DNA of 64,000 nt from Cladobotryum mycophilum (lineage: Eukaryota > Ascomycota > Sordariomycetes > Hypocreales > Hypocreaceae): positions 5,704,001-5,768,000 of the forward strand of contig CM071589.1 in assembly GCA_036429605.1 (NCBI GenBank), read 5' to 3'. Made by a program: the position numbers and the translations under genes. Each line of letters opens with the position of its first letter. The first letter of the stretch is position 1. Below the pieces are notes generated by a model, which saw only the letters and a program-made list of their open reading frames with translations, made no database searches and was not told where the DNA came from. Positions 37,792 through 49,620 of this stretch are shown piece by piece.

Positions 37792-40053
37792 TTACAAGAA
37801 GGCAACAGCCAAAGCGCCGACGACCAGGGCGGCGATGCTGGAAGCACATAAATCAGAGGCACCAGACACGGGTATGGTTGAAGGGTTGCCCTGAGGAGGG
37901 ACGGCACCTGATGGGACAACGCCCGAAGGGACTGCGCCCGATGGGTTGACGACAGTGGTCAAACCGCCGGTAGCAGCGGGCGCAGGAGGAGGTGTGGACA
38001 CCGGGTACGTCACAGCGGGAGGAGCGGATACGACGGGCACAACCGGGATGGTGGCCGCAGGAGATGATGGCGACGCGACGGGGTGAGTCAAGATCGGAGT
38101 AGAAGCAATTCCATGAGAGCTGTGGCCCCTTGTGGCACAAGAGGTGCAGTGTGGAACCTCCACGGGAGCGGTTTGAGTGACAATGGGGCTGACAGTGATG
38201 ATATGCACAGGAGTCTGGCTGGCGCAAGTTGTAAGACCCTTGCTACAAGTGTACGTACGGGGAATTGTGTATGTTGCCGTGATCTCTTGGTACTGCGAGG
38301 TGGTGATAGGCGTGGGAGCCGCAGTCTTGTCCTCACCAGGGCAGTAGGTAGTGTAAGAGGTGATGATCTCGGTGGTGACGTGACCGACAGGGCAGTTGGT
38401 GACGGTAGGCGCACACGAGGTGATGGTGTGAACCTGGGTAACGGTGAAGGTCGACGTAAGCGTAGGAGCAGCAGTGGTGTGGCTAGCAGGAGCGGTACTG
38501 TTCTGCCAGAGAGACGTGGTAGGGTAGAGAGTGCCGCTGCCAGGACCGCCAGTAGCCCCCGAGGTGTGAGTAGCCGGAGCGGTTGTAAGAGGCACCTTGG
38601 TTGAGGTGGAAACCGGAGCCGAAGTGGAGGTTGTAGCCGGAGCGCCGCAGTCACCGAGCACGGATGGGACAGCATCGACACCCTTTCCGATAGGGAGGAG
38701 GTTGGAACCGCAATCTTCGTTGTTTGCGAGGTGAACGTTGCGGTTGTCCCAATCGTAGACAAGGTAAACAGCCCTCAGGAAAGTGTCGCCAAGAACCGGG
38801 AAATCATCATCCTGAGCAACGCCCAATTTGCATGTGCCGTCCTCCTGGTGCCAAATGAAATCGTCATAAGGAACGTTGATGATGGTCTTGCCGAACTTAA
38901 AGTTCACCATGCCCTTGGTCTTGGTGACACCACAGTCCACAAAGTATTCGCCCGAATCATCATCCTCCTTGGCAGACGGGAAAGCTTTGAGGATCTCGTC
39001 AAAGATGGGACCGGGGAGGGTGCTGATCGTATAGCCGCTGTCGAGCAGGACGGGCTGGCTGTTGGGCTTATCGAAGATCTTGAGATCAGTGCCGTCTTCC
39101 TTGGTGATGGTGATGCCATCCAAATAGATCCAGTAGCTATGAAAATAATTAGTCCATATTCACGAACACATTGATAGCTATGCCGATGCGCTCATCCGGG
39201 AGTTCCTACCGAGTATATCCATCAGGCGAATCATCAGCAGGGATAATTGGGCGCTTCTCGAGATGACCAGAGAATTTCTTGGTGTCAATGCCACCAAAGA
39301 TGACAGATCCGCGGTCGCTGCCAAGGCTTCTAATATCAAGACTGAAAGCTCGGCTCTTGATGAGACCTTGCTGAGCCATGGTGTCAATGACAAAGGGATA
39401 AGGGCTGGTCCATCCATCCAGACTGGGACCAGCACCAAGGATGCCGACAGAGGCAAATTCGCTGTCGGTAGCGACGCCGAAAAGCTGTTGCTTGACTCTG
39501 GCAGCTACACTCAAGTCAGTACTCGCTTAACAAGTATGGTGTCTTATTGCTCGAGAGATAGACGTCTGTCCATGCTATATGCAATCCCAACACCAGCATC
39601 ACTGGACCAATTCCACTTACAGCCAATCTCGACGTAGTCATAGCCATAATCAAAGTCGACATAGCCAGTACCATATCTAACGCCGCCGGGAGCCTTGGCG
39701 TCCACAAAAGTCGTGGACTCGTTGTAGCGACCGAAGCCCTCACAGAATGCCTCGTCGGTGGACTTGCTGCAGATAGGGTTGACCCAAAGCTCGGAGGAAC
39801 CGGTATCGAAGTTGACGCTCACAGTCTGGGCTGGGGTACCGATGCCGATGTCAATTGTGTAGAAGAAGCCCAGCTTCTGGGCGCGCAGGGAAGCCTCGTT
39901 CTGGCGTTTGCGCATGCTCTTGTGAGGGGCGCCGCCAGCAACAGTAATTGGGTGTCGCGAGAGTCCATCTCCTTGATAATAGCTGTTGTCGTCGAGGAAC
40001 TGCATAGCCTGAGCCGCCAGCGGCAGGGCCGCCAACGAAAAAGAATAACGCAT
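37792..40053 (-). CDS. Yapsin-like GPI-anchored aspartic protease
   Basis: A secreted aspartyl protease tethered to membrane or wall. Exons 40053-39621, 39504-39210 and 39136-37792, with introns of 116 and 73 bp, give 690 residues. A signal peptide ends near residue 16, then a short propeptide ends at a dibasic KR (49-50), a probable Kex2 site. The two catalytic aspartates are D83 in FDTGSSELW and D275 in LLDSGYTIS; the second motif is DSG rather than DTG, which is common in yapsins. After the protease domain (to about residue 385) comes a Ser/Thr/Pro-rich stalk with many TS and TT repeats. The end is a hydrophobic GPI-attachment tail (SSIAALVVGALAVAFL). Wall remodelling or processing is inferred from the family. 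Neighbouring intergenic regions are long, so no operon-like context exists. Confidence 0.92.
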
Positions 40054-41904
40054 ATTGATTAATGATTTGATTCGTAGAGTATTGTCTGCCGGCTTAACGA
40101 GTGACCGACGAACAAGACTCTTTTAAACAAGAAAAAAAGACCGTGAGTAGTTGGAAATAAGGGAGCGACTGTGGTGGGTAGAAGGGATAAACCACCGCCG
40201 GAAGAGAGACTCAGGGCGTAGTGCGTCTATATAGATTGGCTTTTGCATAGCTTTCCATTGTGGATAATTTAGCCTAGGGAGCAACGAGGCCAGAAGCTCG
40301 CTAACCCCCTCGAGGCCCCTGGTGTTGGACGTGGGTCCCATGGCACCGCACGTTACGTCTGCCAGGACATGGCGCCAGGAGAGCGGTTCTCTGCGCACAT
40401 CCGGTACGCTAAATGGCAGTGGCTGACTATTGTGCATGGTGGAAATGAGCAACCGGCCGGGGAAACAAGTCATTCCCACCTCATGCTGAAGAACCTCTCT
40501 TCTTTTTTTGGGAGCTTGAATCGGAGTGTTTTTGACGCAATGCCATGCATGTTTCGTCACCGACAGAGTCAAAGTACATGCATATTGACATTCTGACACT
40601 TCTCCTTTTTTGTCTCCTCCTCCCCTCCCCTTTTGGTTGTTCGTTTCTGCCAGGGTTCCTTGACCAACAGTTCCCATTTCCCTGACCGTCAACAACAAGA
40701 TTGCTGGAGACGGTCAAGCGCATATTTGCAATATGGACCTCTCCAAGCCGGGGGAGAAATTTTCCCTTTGGCTACCATGCTTGGCATGTTACCTAAACTC
40801 GGGAAAAGATCAGCCATCAATCTCTCAACGCTGAATGCAGATCCCAACCTCCAATTGTGGCCCTTGGACTGTGTTGTGGGGGGAGGGAAGAGGAAGGGGG
40901 AAACTGTTGCAACGTTCTCAGACCCAGCCACTAAAGCTCGTAGCTTGCTTCTACTAGGGCGAGCTGTGGAGGAGATTAAACGGTTCAGTTATTGGAGCCA
41001 AGCCGCGAGCGAGTGGAACATGTTTCGGGAGCCATTGGGTGGGTTCGCGCAAGGAATGGACGTCCAAGGGGAAGAGGGGGAAATCGTCTGTGGATTGCAG
41101 GACAAATAGTACGAGCAGAATAGATTATTCCTGAGTAAAGATGCCAAGCACGGTGGTTGCTGACCGACATTGACTCCCGTGCCTTGCATGTGATGGGTAA
41201 TTCTGACAGTGTGTTGTTCATAGGTACGAGTAGTATTGTGGAAGGGTCGAAAATTGAAATTTGCATTTGTTGGCCTCCAGCTTTTCCTTGAAGGGCGTCG
41301 TGCGATCAAAGCCACCACCACGTTTCGGTCCATGCAAGGCGCTGTTAGCGCACCTCAGGCGACCAGTTAGCGATTGGCTCTTCTGCAGGGGCCGCCCATC
41401 CGAACTTTCGCTTTCAGCGAGCACCACTGAACCTTGGAGCCTTTTAGGGCTCTCCTAGGCTATAAGCTCCCTACAGCTGCCGGGCGCACATCCGACTGCA
41501 GGTGGTGGGATGTGGCGCCAGGATCTGGGCGGTCATTGCCACACTTTAAAAGAGACAAGCCGTCCTTGCGACAAGATTTCGTCATTTTGTCTTTCACGGT
41601 GGTTGGCATTCTTGGTTTTCGATGCAATGGGTTCTCGGTAATAGCCTTGAGCAGACCGGAAACATGGTGATCGACAGGAGTTGTGCCCGCTGCTATGGAG
41701 TACTGTGGGTTCTCGTGTCAGAAATTATTATGAGGCCTCACAAAGCCTCATTTCGCCTTGCTTCCCTGGTTGATGTCACTCAGGGTCCAATCCCGTCGTC
41801 GATTGTCTCAACGTCTCCCGGTTCGCATGACAATCATCATCAAGGCAGAACATTGTCTAAGCCTCCTCCTTACTTTTTGGCGAGTATGTACAAGTACGTA
41901 CTGG

Positions 41905-41955
41905 ATCGAGGATCGAACTCGCTATTGTATTAGTGAGCCTCCCAATACGCCACAT
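41905..41955 (-). other. tRNA-like relic with box A and box B
   Basis: On the minus strand, TGGCGTATTGG (41952-41942) fits the Pol III box A and GTTCGATCC (41918-41910) fits box B. CGAG/CTCG flanks the T loop. The 23-nt spacing between the boxes is shorter than in a real tRNA, and no acceptor stem closes the structure. A decayed tRNA or the head of a SINE is likely. Confidence 0.35.
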
Positions 41956-43943
41956 TGTTCGTTGCTCTAGTGCTTCGTCGAACAAAATTCCACGGCAGGC
42001 GAGATGATAAACATAAACATAAACACTCGTACCTCGTTCATAATACGAAACACAGTGTTTTTCTTGGAGTTTTACAAAATGGCACTGCCAAGTCTACCTG
42101 AAGAATCCAGTTTTTACGGAGTCGTCTCACCAAAGATGCGCCTCGTTGATCTTAACCATGAGCAGCTGAGCTGAAAGCGCAAAAGCCGATGCCAGCCTCG
42201 AGAAGCTTATTCTATACCAAGTCCGGATCTCTTATGATTACGCATTTGCTATCTAGCTTTTCACTAAACACTTGTGCCACGATCATATACCATATTAGAG
42301 GGAGTATAGGATATAGAGTGTTTTTTACTCAGTCTCTCTCAAGTATGCATATTGAACTCTAAATCTATTAGAGACTACTACCAAGTACTACTACTACTAC
42401 AAGTAGGTGGTTGGTTTTTGTCTGATATCAGTCGATAGAGAACAAGAACGCGGCCGGATGCGGTACGACGTAAACAGATATCGTACTATTTTCCCAGCCA
42501 TTTTTTGCCTGTTTTGCATATGGAAATCAATCTTGCCCATCGCTAAATGATCAAGGCACTGAGCGAAACAGCCGGCATCGCCTCGTGTATCGGCACACTA
42601 GAACGATATACTTCTTGAAGCAAGCAATTTCCGGGTGAAACACGGCCAGATCGTTTGAAAGTCCGAAGTGGATGACATTGTGTTTCTCGATCGAATCATT
42701 AATAGTTTGGAACATGAATGCGTTTTAATGTTTTCCATGTCTGTAGGGTAGCAGACATTATCACTCAAGAGCGCTGTTAATTTGTACGAACATAGCCCCT
42801 GGCCACATGCTGGGGTAAGCTCCCATACACGACTCAGGCAGCTCAGGGGTTAGAATGAGAATAACTATAAAGACCAGATCATTTCCGATAGCATGCTATA
42901 CGAGCATTGAGCCCAGTTTTGATCGACTGTAAGAGGACTTTCTTGGTCAGCTGGTTCCGCGGATGCAACCTCCAGTTACACAGTGAGTAGGTAACGAGAT
43001 AATCTCCGTTGGCGATATTGCGGATCAGGCTCTGGGTTTTACGACTTGAGAACCTGCGGTGTCTTGAGTTTAGGTACACACGTAGGTACATATTTTGTGG
43101 GCTGCCTTCTTGATATAATGCTATGCATCGTATGCCAAAGCGCTTCATCACCGCGACCGCGTCTGGCGCTTACACGGCCGTGATTCTTTGCCGGACCAGC
43201 GGTGAATACGAATTGTTTACCATTTATTATTAATCAAGGAGCGAATCAATTGCCCGGTTTTGTTTTATATAAATGCGCCGCGTGTTGCCTTGTGGGCTAA
43301 ATGCTGCAGAATGTGCTGTCAAAACAGCCTTGGGACCTTTGTTATTGGCCATGGCCGGCTTGTGCCTTATGCGGGCATCATGCACTCGTTCCTTAGGTCG
43401 TCAATTAAGCGCCCGGTTTTTTCATTTTCATTTTCAGCTATTTTTGCATGAAAGAATGGCTCAGACAGTAACAATATCTATAATATCGATTGGAAGAGTG
43501 GTTTATGTTGATTTTTGTCACGAGTTTTGTTTGTTGAGTGTGAGATTCACAGTATCTTGACGCCTATCAGGCACCTATAGGTATGTAGATGCCTAAGGTA
43601 GCCTTACTTATAGGGACTAAAGTTTTGGATGTTTTGGCAGTTTCAAGTTGGAAAGACCAACCGACCATTGATTGTACCCTTGTCTCTACTGCTCAAGTCG
43701 AAAACCTAAACTTCTGGATATTTCTCGTTTCCCGCGTTGCTTCAAATTCACCCTTCCCTCGTCAGTTGTCCCGAATTCTGCCATTCTTCAAGATCCTTCA
43801 TTACGGACGGCGTTTGCATCTTCCAATGAAAGGTTCCATCGCGTCGCACCTATGCAGGCAGGCGACAGACGTGCATATATGTACAGCCACCATGGCACAT
43901 GGATAATTACTGGATAGTAGAGATGAAACCCCCACGCAAGCCT

Positions 43944-43949
43944 TATAAG
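43944..43949 (+). promoter_or_regulatory. TATA-like element of the NLR gene
   Basis: TATAAG lies 69 bases before the ATG at 44018, a normal spacing for a short fungal leader. Confidence 0.35.
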
Positions 43950-44017
43950 TAGAAGATGGATCTCCCTCCTTCATTCAGTAGCAATCATGCGACATTGGAA
44001 GGTTGTGTTCTGTCAAG

Positions 44018-47000
44018 ATGGGCCACCTCTCCCGCTTAAAAGTCTTGTTTGGTTCGAAGAAGAGAAAAAAGCAACCGGATGCAAAAAGGACGGCCACAAC
44101 AGGTTCTACGACACTATCCGTTCAGTCAACGCTGGTTCAATTATCGCCACAGAATACAACCTCTTCCAGTGTAGACAACGCAAGCTATGATGATCTTTGG
44201 GCAGAGGCGTTTCGAAAATTCGAAGCCCGAGAGTCTGACTTGGCGGCCGATTATACTAGGCACCTCAAAGCCTTCCACAACAGTGGCAGCAATAACAGCG
44301 GCGGCAGCACAAACTTTTTATCAAATGCCACTTCCGCCGAGGCCTTGATGCGGGGTTTGCTAGCAGACCGCGAGAAGAAGCAATGGAGAGTCCCTCTACT
44401 GGAAAAAGACGTCAAGATTCGGGCTCAAATCGAAAAATTGACCAAATTCTGCCTTTACACGGATGAAATTGTGAAGCAGGCATTCAGTGCACAGCCTCAC
44501 GCAGCCATGGCTTGGTCAGGCGTTTCTATTCTCCTGCCACTCATAACTAGCGGCAAAGTGCAGCATGATGCCATGCTCGCGGGTTTTGAATATATCGGTG
44601 ATATTCAGATGTACTGGAAAATATACGAAGAGGGCAATCGGATCAACGTCGACCCTCGACACAAGGAGATACGTGAAGCGCTGGTCAAACTCTACTCTTA
44701 CATTGTGGAATATCAGGCCAGAGTCATTTGTCATCTTTCCAGTGCTCAACTCTCCCGTACCTGGCAAAAAGTTGCCGATCTAAATGATTGGGATGGGAGA
44801 AAACAAGGAATTGCCGAGCTGGATGCACATTGCTGCCGACTAGTTTCCGAATCCGACAAAGTGAGGATTGAGCGCCAAAGAGACCTCCAGCTCCAGGAGA
44901 TACAAGAATCACGGACCATACTTTCTGAAATCCGAAAAGGCCTTCAAGACCTGGAAAACCAGGCGGTATCAAGATACAATGACGCGATGGAGAGTGCCCT
45001 TCTGCGTGATCTATCATCGGATTATGAACACTACAAGAACATCAATCCTCTTAGGGTCCAGGGTACATGCGAGTGGTTGTTTAACGATGCCAATTTTCGC
45101 AAATGGCGAGCGAGCACTGAGTCAAGTATTCTCTGGGTATCCGCTGGTCCTGGTTGTGGGAAGTCGGTCCTCACACGATGCCTGGTTGACGAAAATCGCC
45201 TATCTAATAATGCCACAACTGCAATCGTATGCTACTTCTTTTTCAGACTGGCGTCGAAGGGCAGATGGACAGTGCTAGCGGGTTGACAGGGATACTTCAC
45301 CAGCTCTTCGTTCAAGACTCGACAGGAGACCTGATCAAGCACGGACTTGCAAGCCATAGGAATCATGGCGACAAGCTAAGGCATAATTTTGCGGAACTGT
45401 GGCGAGTCCTCCTTGCCAGTGCCAAGTCATATCCATCGGGGGATATCATTTGCGTTCTTGATGCCCTTGACGAATGCAGCGAGGAGACCAGGGAGAAATT
45501 TCTACTTGCCCTGGATAACTTCTTTACCGTCGAAGCGCACCGCTGTAGACTCAAATTCCTCATCACAAGTCGCCCATATGATGACCTGGAGGCGGCCTTC
45601 AAAAGGCACACCAAGAGATCAAGCTACCTTCGCGTAGATGGTGATGATAAAGTCATGGAAATCGGCCGGGAAATAAACTTTGTTATCGACATCAAGGTTG
45701 AGGAGTTCACCGAAGACTTTAGCGAGAACCATCGCAAGATCTTATCGGAGCGTCTTAAAGCTATGGACAACCGCACCTATCTCTGGCTTCATCTGACTTT
45801 TGACATCATCAAGAAACGAAGATCCTTCTTTAGCAAGGCATCACGTATACAAGACCTGCTGAATAGTGTGCCTACCCGGGTATCCGAAGCGTACGAAACC
45901 ATCTTGAACCACACCTCGGATGATCTAGACGATCAACTTATGACCAAAGGTCTTTTGGAAATCATTTTGGCTGCGACTCGACCGTTGACTCTTGAGGAAG
46001 CGAACCATGCCCTGACATTGCGGGTTGCTAAAGGCGACTTTCCGTCACAAGTAGCGATTAATGATGAACTGTGGCCGAAAGAAGGCTTTAAAACAGTCGT
46101 GAAGAATCTTTCTGGGCTCTTCATTACTGTCTGCGACTCCCGTCTCTCCTTTATCCATTTGACAGCAAGAGAATTCTTGACGGATACGAACAAACAAGGG
46201 AAGTGGCATGGGCGTTTCCCAGTCCAACAGTCCCACGCTACAATGTCGATTAGTTGTATCCGCTACTTATCCGCCGTTGACCCAGGCACGCTGCATGGTG
46301 AGCTGGAAATAGTAGGCAAGGACTTTCCGTTTCTACCATATGCGTTGACAAACTGGTCGTCCCACTATAACTCTCAGCATGATGCAGGTCGACAAAACCT
46401 CTGTGAGAGCGCTCGGAAGCTGTGCGACACATCTGAGGGCAGAGGAAATCAACTCGTGCAAATGTACTGCCAATCCAACACAATGTTTTGGGTAATGGAG
46501 GAAGAATCAGACTATACGCAGTTGAATCTTGCTTGTGGCCTTGGCTTGACTCCTGTTGTCCGACAAATATTGAATGGGTTGAACATGGATCCAGGATACG
46601 CGGAAATATATTTCCGTGCTATTTCTGCGGCAGCATGGCAAGGTAATGCGGATGTCGTCCGGTGTCTTTTAGAAAGTACAAGCGATAATGAAGCTCACAA
46701 ACAGGGTGATAGTATGGCATTGACAGCAGTTTTGTCCAGCTATCACCTCGACAAACTCCGCCAATTCGAGGTTGTGAAGACGATTTTGGATGGGAACTCG
46801 AACAACATTCAGATTTTGGACGAAGAGGCTATTTCTTGTGCCATGTATATGGGCGGGAGGGCACTGGTCTCGCTTTTGCTCGAAAGACTCGGGGACCAAA
46901 TTCATTTTTCCGATGATGTGCTTGAGAAGGCAATATCAAACCCTGATGACGGAGCGGAGGTGGTAGAGTTGTTGTTGGATCAGCGAGGAGACGAAGTTCA

Positions 47001-48075
47001 CACTTCTGAAAATATACTGATGGCGGCGGCGTATAACTACAGAAGTGCCGCCCAAGTCCTAGCTGTGTTGTTGAAGAGACGCGGTGCCGAGGTCCAGATT
47101 ACAGAGAAGATATTGGTCCAAGCCGCAGAAAACCAAGAGTGTGGGAGTGACATTTTTGCTCTTCTCTTGGAGCAGCGTGGCGAAAGTATACGCATAACGG
47201 ACAATGTGGTGACTGCGGCAGCGAAAAACCCTGGATGTGCTCTGGATATGTTGAAACTATTGTTTCAACAAAGAGGGGATGAAATCGAAATTACCGAAAC
47301 GCTGGCCGAGGCAGTTGTAGGCAGCCGAAAGTTTGGAAACCAACTCTTGAAGTTTATTCTTGATACTAGAGGTCACAATAGCATTTCCATCACGGCCAGC
47401 ATACTCGAAGAGGCTGCAGGCAATCTGGGATGCGGAACTCAAGTCACCACCATGCTCTTAGATATAGCAGGAGCTATTAACGTACCTGTCACTGCAAAAG
47501 CCATCGAGAACGCAGCAGAGAATAGATTCCAGGGGCATGAAATACTAAGCTGTATTTTTGGGAAGCTCGGATCTGGTCTTCCCATCACGGAAAGGGCATT
47601 TGAGAAGGCCGCAGAAAACATGCAACGTGGTGCGGAGGTAATGGACTTGCTTCTGGGTGCGGTGGATGATGGTGTGCCAATTACGGCGCAGACCATTGAA
47701 CTTGCGGCAAGAAACTCTGAAAGCGGGAAGGGTATTTTGGAGCACATTCTAAAGAAGCGAGGAAACGGGATTCCAATCACAGCCAAGGCGCTTGAGAAAG
47801 CCGCTCACAATAGTGGACCAGAGGTCATGTCGATGCTTCTCGATGCAGTTGGGGACCGGGTGCCTATAACATCTGAAGCTGTCATGAACGCTGCGAAGAA
47901 CCGTAAGCGCGGCAAGGAACTGATGGAGCTTCTTCTTCAGAGACGGCCGGAGGAGGTTCGGGTTACAGATGAGGTCCTTGCGGCTGCTGCGAGGAACGAG
48001 GGATGTGCAGAGGAGATCAAGGCTATACTACTGAGGAAGCGTGACGATGATATGAAGATCAATGAGAGCACTTAG
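44018..48075 (+). CDS. NACHT (NLR/STAND) protein with NACHT_N domain and 13 C-terminal helical repeats (one apparent frameshift)
   Basis: Fungal NLR-like proteins sense non-self or cell damage and act in heterokaryon incompatibility and related defence. The start at 44018 (AAGATGG) gives 1352 residues if one T is added to T5 at 45239-45243. There the VCYFFF strand, conserved in fungal NACHT domains, changes frame; the shift cannot be a normal intron because the only candidate is 20 nt. A basic N-terminus is followed by a helical NACHT_N-type domain (about 60-330). Walker A is GPGCGKS (377-383) and Walker B is CVLDALDEC (479-487). A winged-helix region follows (LSFIHLTAREFL). Ankyrin-like units lie at about 840-930, then 13 repeats of about 32 residues (931-1352). 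No HET, PFD or other effector motif is seen at the N-terminus. Codon use is like its neighbours. Confidence 0.88.
46807..48063 (+). repeat. Thirteen diverged ~96-nt coding repeats of the NLR
   Basis: Each unit encodes about 32 residues of pattern V-x-I-T-x3-L-x2-AA-x-N-x3-G-x2-V-M-x2-LL-x2-RG-x2. Units are diverged, so this is an old array and not a recent expansion. One unit (IPITAKALEKAAHNSGPEVM and on) is two residues short, and one (SISITASILEEAAG) follows a unit with one additional residue. Confidence 0.85.
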
Positions 48076-48973
48076 ATTATGTGGCGATATAATGACGATA
48101 CAGAGGGACATGATTAATAAGAAGCAAGAGCAATCTCAAGACACGAAAGTAATGTAAAAAAACAACATGAACTTTTTAAAGAATATAGACAAGATGAATT
48201 GAATGAGCGCTAGGCTAGATAATCCAAAGGGCGTTGTTGGAATGGGGATGAATAGGCTATTCGCGTTACCCGACGAATGCATTTATGGATATCTTATTTC
48301 CACTAAGCCAATCGCACAGGCACTATTATTGAACATGTCCATAGCTTCGGTGGACTCAACTTACCCATATTACCGAGTCGGGTTTGGAATGATAGCTCTT
48401 AACGGTGCTTTGGTTTTTCTGGATTGTTTACGGACAAATTCAGCGCTCCGCTCCGTTACAGAAAAGTCCTTGTAACTGTCAAGGGTTCTTTTTACAGCAC
48501 TGCCTAGTACTTCACCACGCGGTGTACGCGACTGTGCCGAGGTCGAGAGCTACATTAATAACGCCCCCTCGACAAGCTTCTGATGGCAGAATGATGCATG
48601 ATGGCATGTAGAGGTGCAGTATCATTGGACTGATAGTATTGGTGCCTTGGTACTCCATACTTATCTATGTTGTAGATTGGCAGAAAAGAAAAGAAGAAAA
48701 AAACATCATGGCCCACCCCTCATTCGTCATAGGTCGTCGTCTCCCTTCAAGGGTTACACTCGCTCAAGAAGGTTCTCGGCCGGCGACGGCGGTGGAGGGC
48801 TAAGCAAGCGAGGTTCAATAATAAATAAAATGTGCCTCTGCCGTCCATTTTCCCCCTTCTCTGCCTCTCTCTCTCCTCTTTTGCTGGCAAAATCCCATAT
48901 TACTCATTCCATATTTCGGTCCGAACGTATTTGTTGGCAAAGTGTTTTTCTGAGCAGTACCCAGCGATCCAAC
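48076..48973. other. Intergenic between the NLR and glutathione peroxidase genes
   Basis: This holds the NLR 3' UTR and the peroxidase promoter. A 90-codon frame at 48203-48475 has no recognisable character and is not called. A TACTCCATA motif lies at 48651-48659. The last 100 bases before the ATG are CT-rich. Confidence 0.5.
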
Positions 48974-49620
48974 ATGGCCTCTGCTACCAAGTTTTACGAT
49001 TTTACTCCGCTTGACAGTCAGTGTTTCTCCTCCTCCCCCATGTTTCAATTTCTGAATCAGCTTTGTCTTATCATGCCACTGTATTGTGGCGAGGTCTTGT
49101 ATACGTATACTAACCCGTGGGGTCTTTGTGTCTTCTAGAGCGCGGCAAGGATTACCCTCTGTCTCAGCTGGAGGGAAAAGTCATCCTGATCGTCAACACC
49201 GCATCCAAGTGCGGCTTCACGCCCCAATTCGACGGCCTCGAGGAGCTGTACAAGTCGGTCAAGGAGAAGCACCCCGAGGACTTTGTCATCCTCGGCTTCC
49301 CCTGCAACCAGTTTGGCGGGCAGGACCCCGGCAGCAACGACGAGATCCAGGAGTTTTGCAGGCTCAACTTCGGAGTCACCTTTCCCATCATGTCCAAGGT
49401 CGACGTCAAGGGCAAGGATGCCGCCCCGCTCTTCTCATGGCTCACGACGGAGCAGCGCCCTTGGCTCTCTTTCCTGTTTGGCACAGATATCAAGTGGAAC
49501 TTTGAGAAGTTCTTGATCGGCCGCGATGGCCAGATCAAGGGTCGATGGCGCAGCCCCTTCAGCCCGAGCTGGATCAAGTCCAGCATTCTCAAGGAGTTGG
49601 AGCAGAAGCCCAAGGTTTAG
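48974..49620 (+). CDS. HYR1: Glutathione peroxidase-like thiol peroxidase (Hyr1/Gpx3 type)
   Basis: It reduces hydrogen peroxide and lipid hydroperoxides, mostly with thioredoxin; in yeast it also relays oxidation to Yap1. Exon 1 (48974-49016) and exon 2 (49139-49620) are joined across a 122-bp phase-1 intron with a perfect TACTAAC branch site (49108-49114), giving 174 residues. The peroxidatic Cys39 is in ASKCGFTPQ, encoded by an ordinary Cys codon and not selenocysteine. Gln72 is in PCNQFGGQ, the catalytic Trp is in IKWNFEKFL, and Cys88 (IQEFC) matches the resolving Cys of yeast Hyr1. The length is normal for the family. No N-terminal targeting sequence is seen, so it is probably cytosolic. 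The donor GTCAGT is slightly non-standard, but the joined frame matches the family. Confidence 0.95.

Larger units (their letters stand above)
40054..44017. other. Intergenic, about 4 kb, AT-rich in its second half
   Basis: No gene is supported. Open frames in 40.1-41.1 kb and 43.2-43.9 kb lack domain character. A tRNA-like relic (41905-41955) and the NLR core promoter (43944) are listed separately. A short (TAC)n run lies near 42377-42405. Confidence 0.5.

Noticed and set aside
40633..41109. 158-codon plus-strand frame near the yapsin
   Set aside because: No domain and no conserved motif; begins at a non-ATG-like context and sits in probable promoter DNA.
45221..45244. Intron GTATGC...TTTCAG within the NLR
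   Set aside because: Only 20 nt and would delete the conserved VCYFFF strand; a one-base run error explains it better.
48203..48475. 90-codon frame just downstream of the NLR, considered as a possible NLR partner
   Set aside because: No amyloid, HET or hydrophobic effector motif; likely 3' UTR or chance.
49179..49220. Selenocysteine glutathione peroxidase
   Set aside because: The catalytic codon is TGC (Cys); ascomycete fungi use Cys enzymes.
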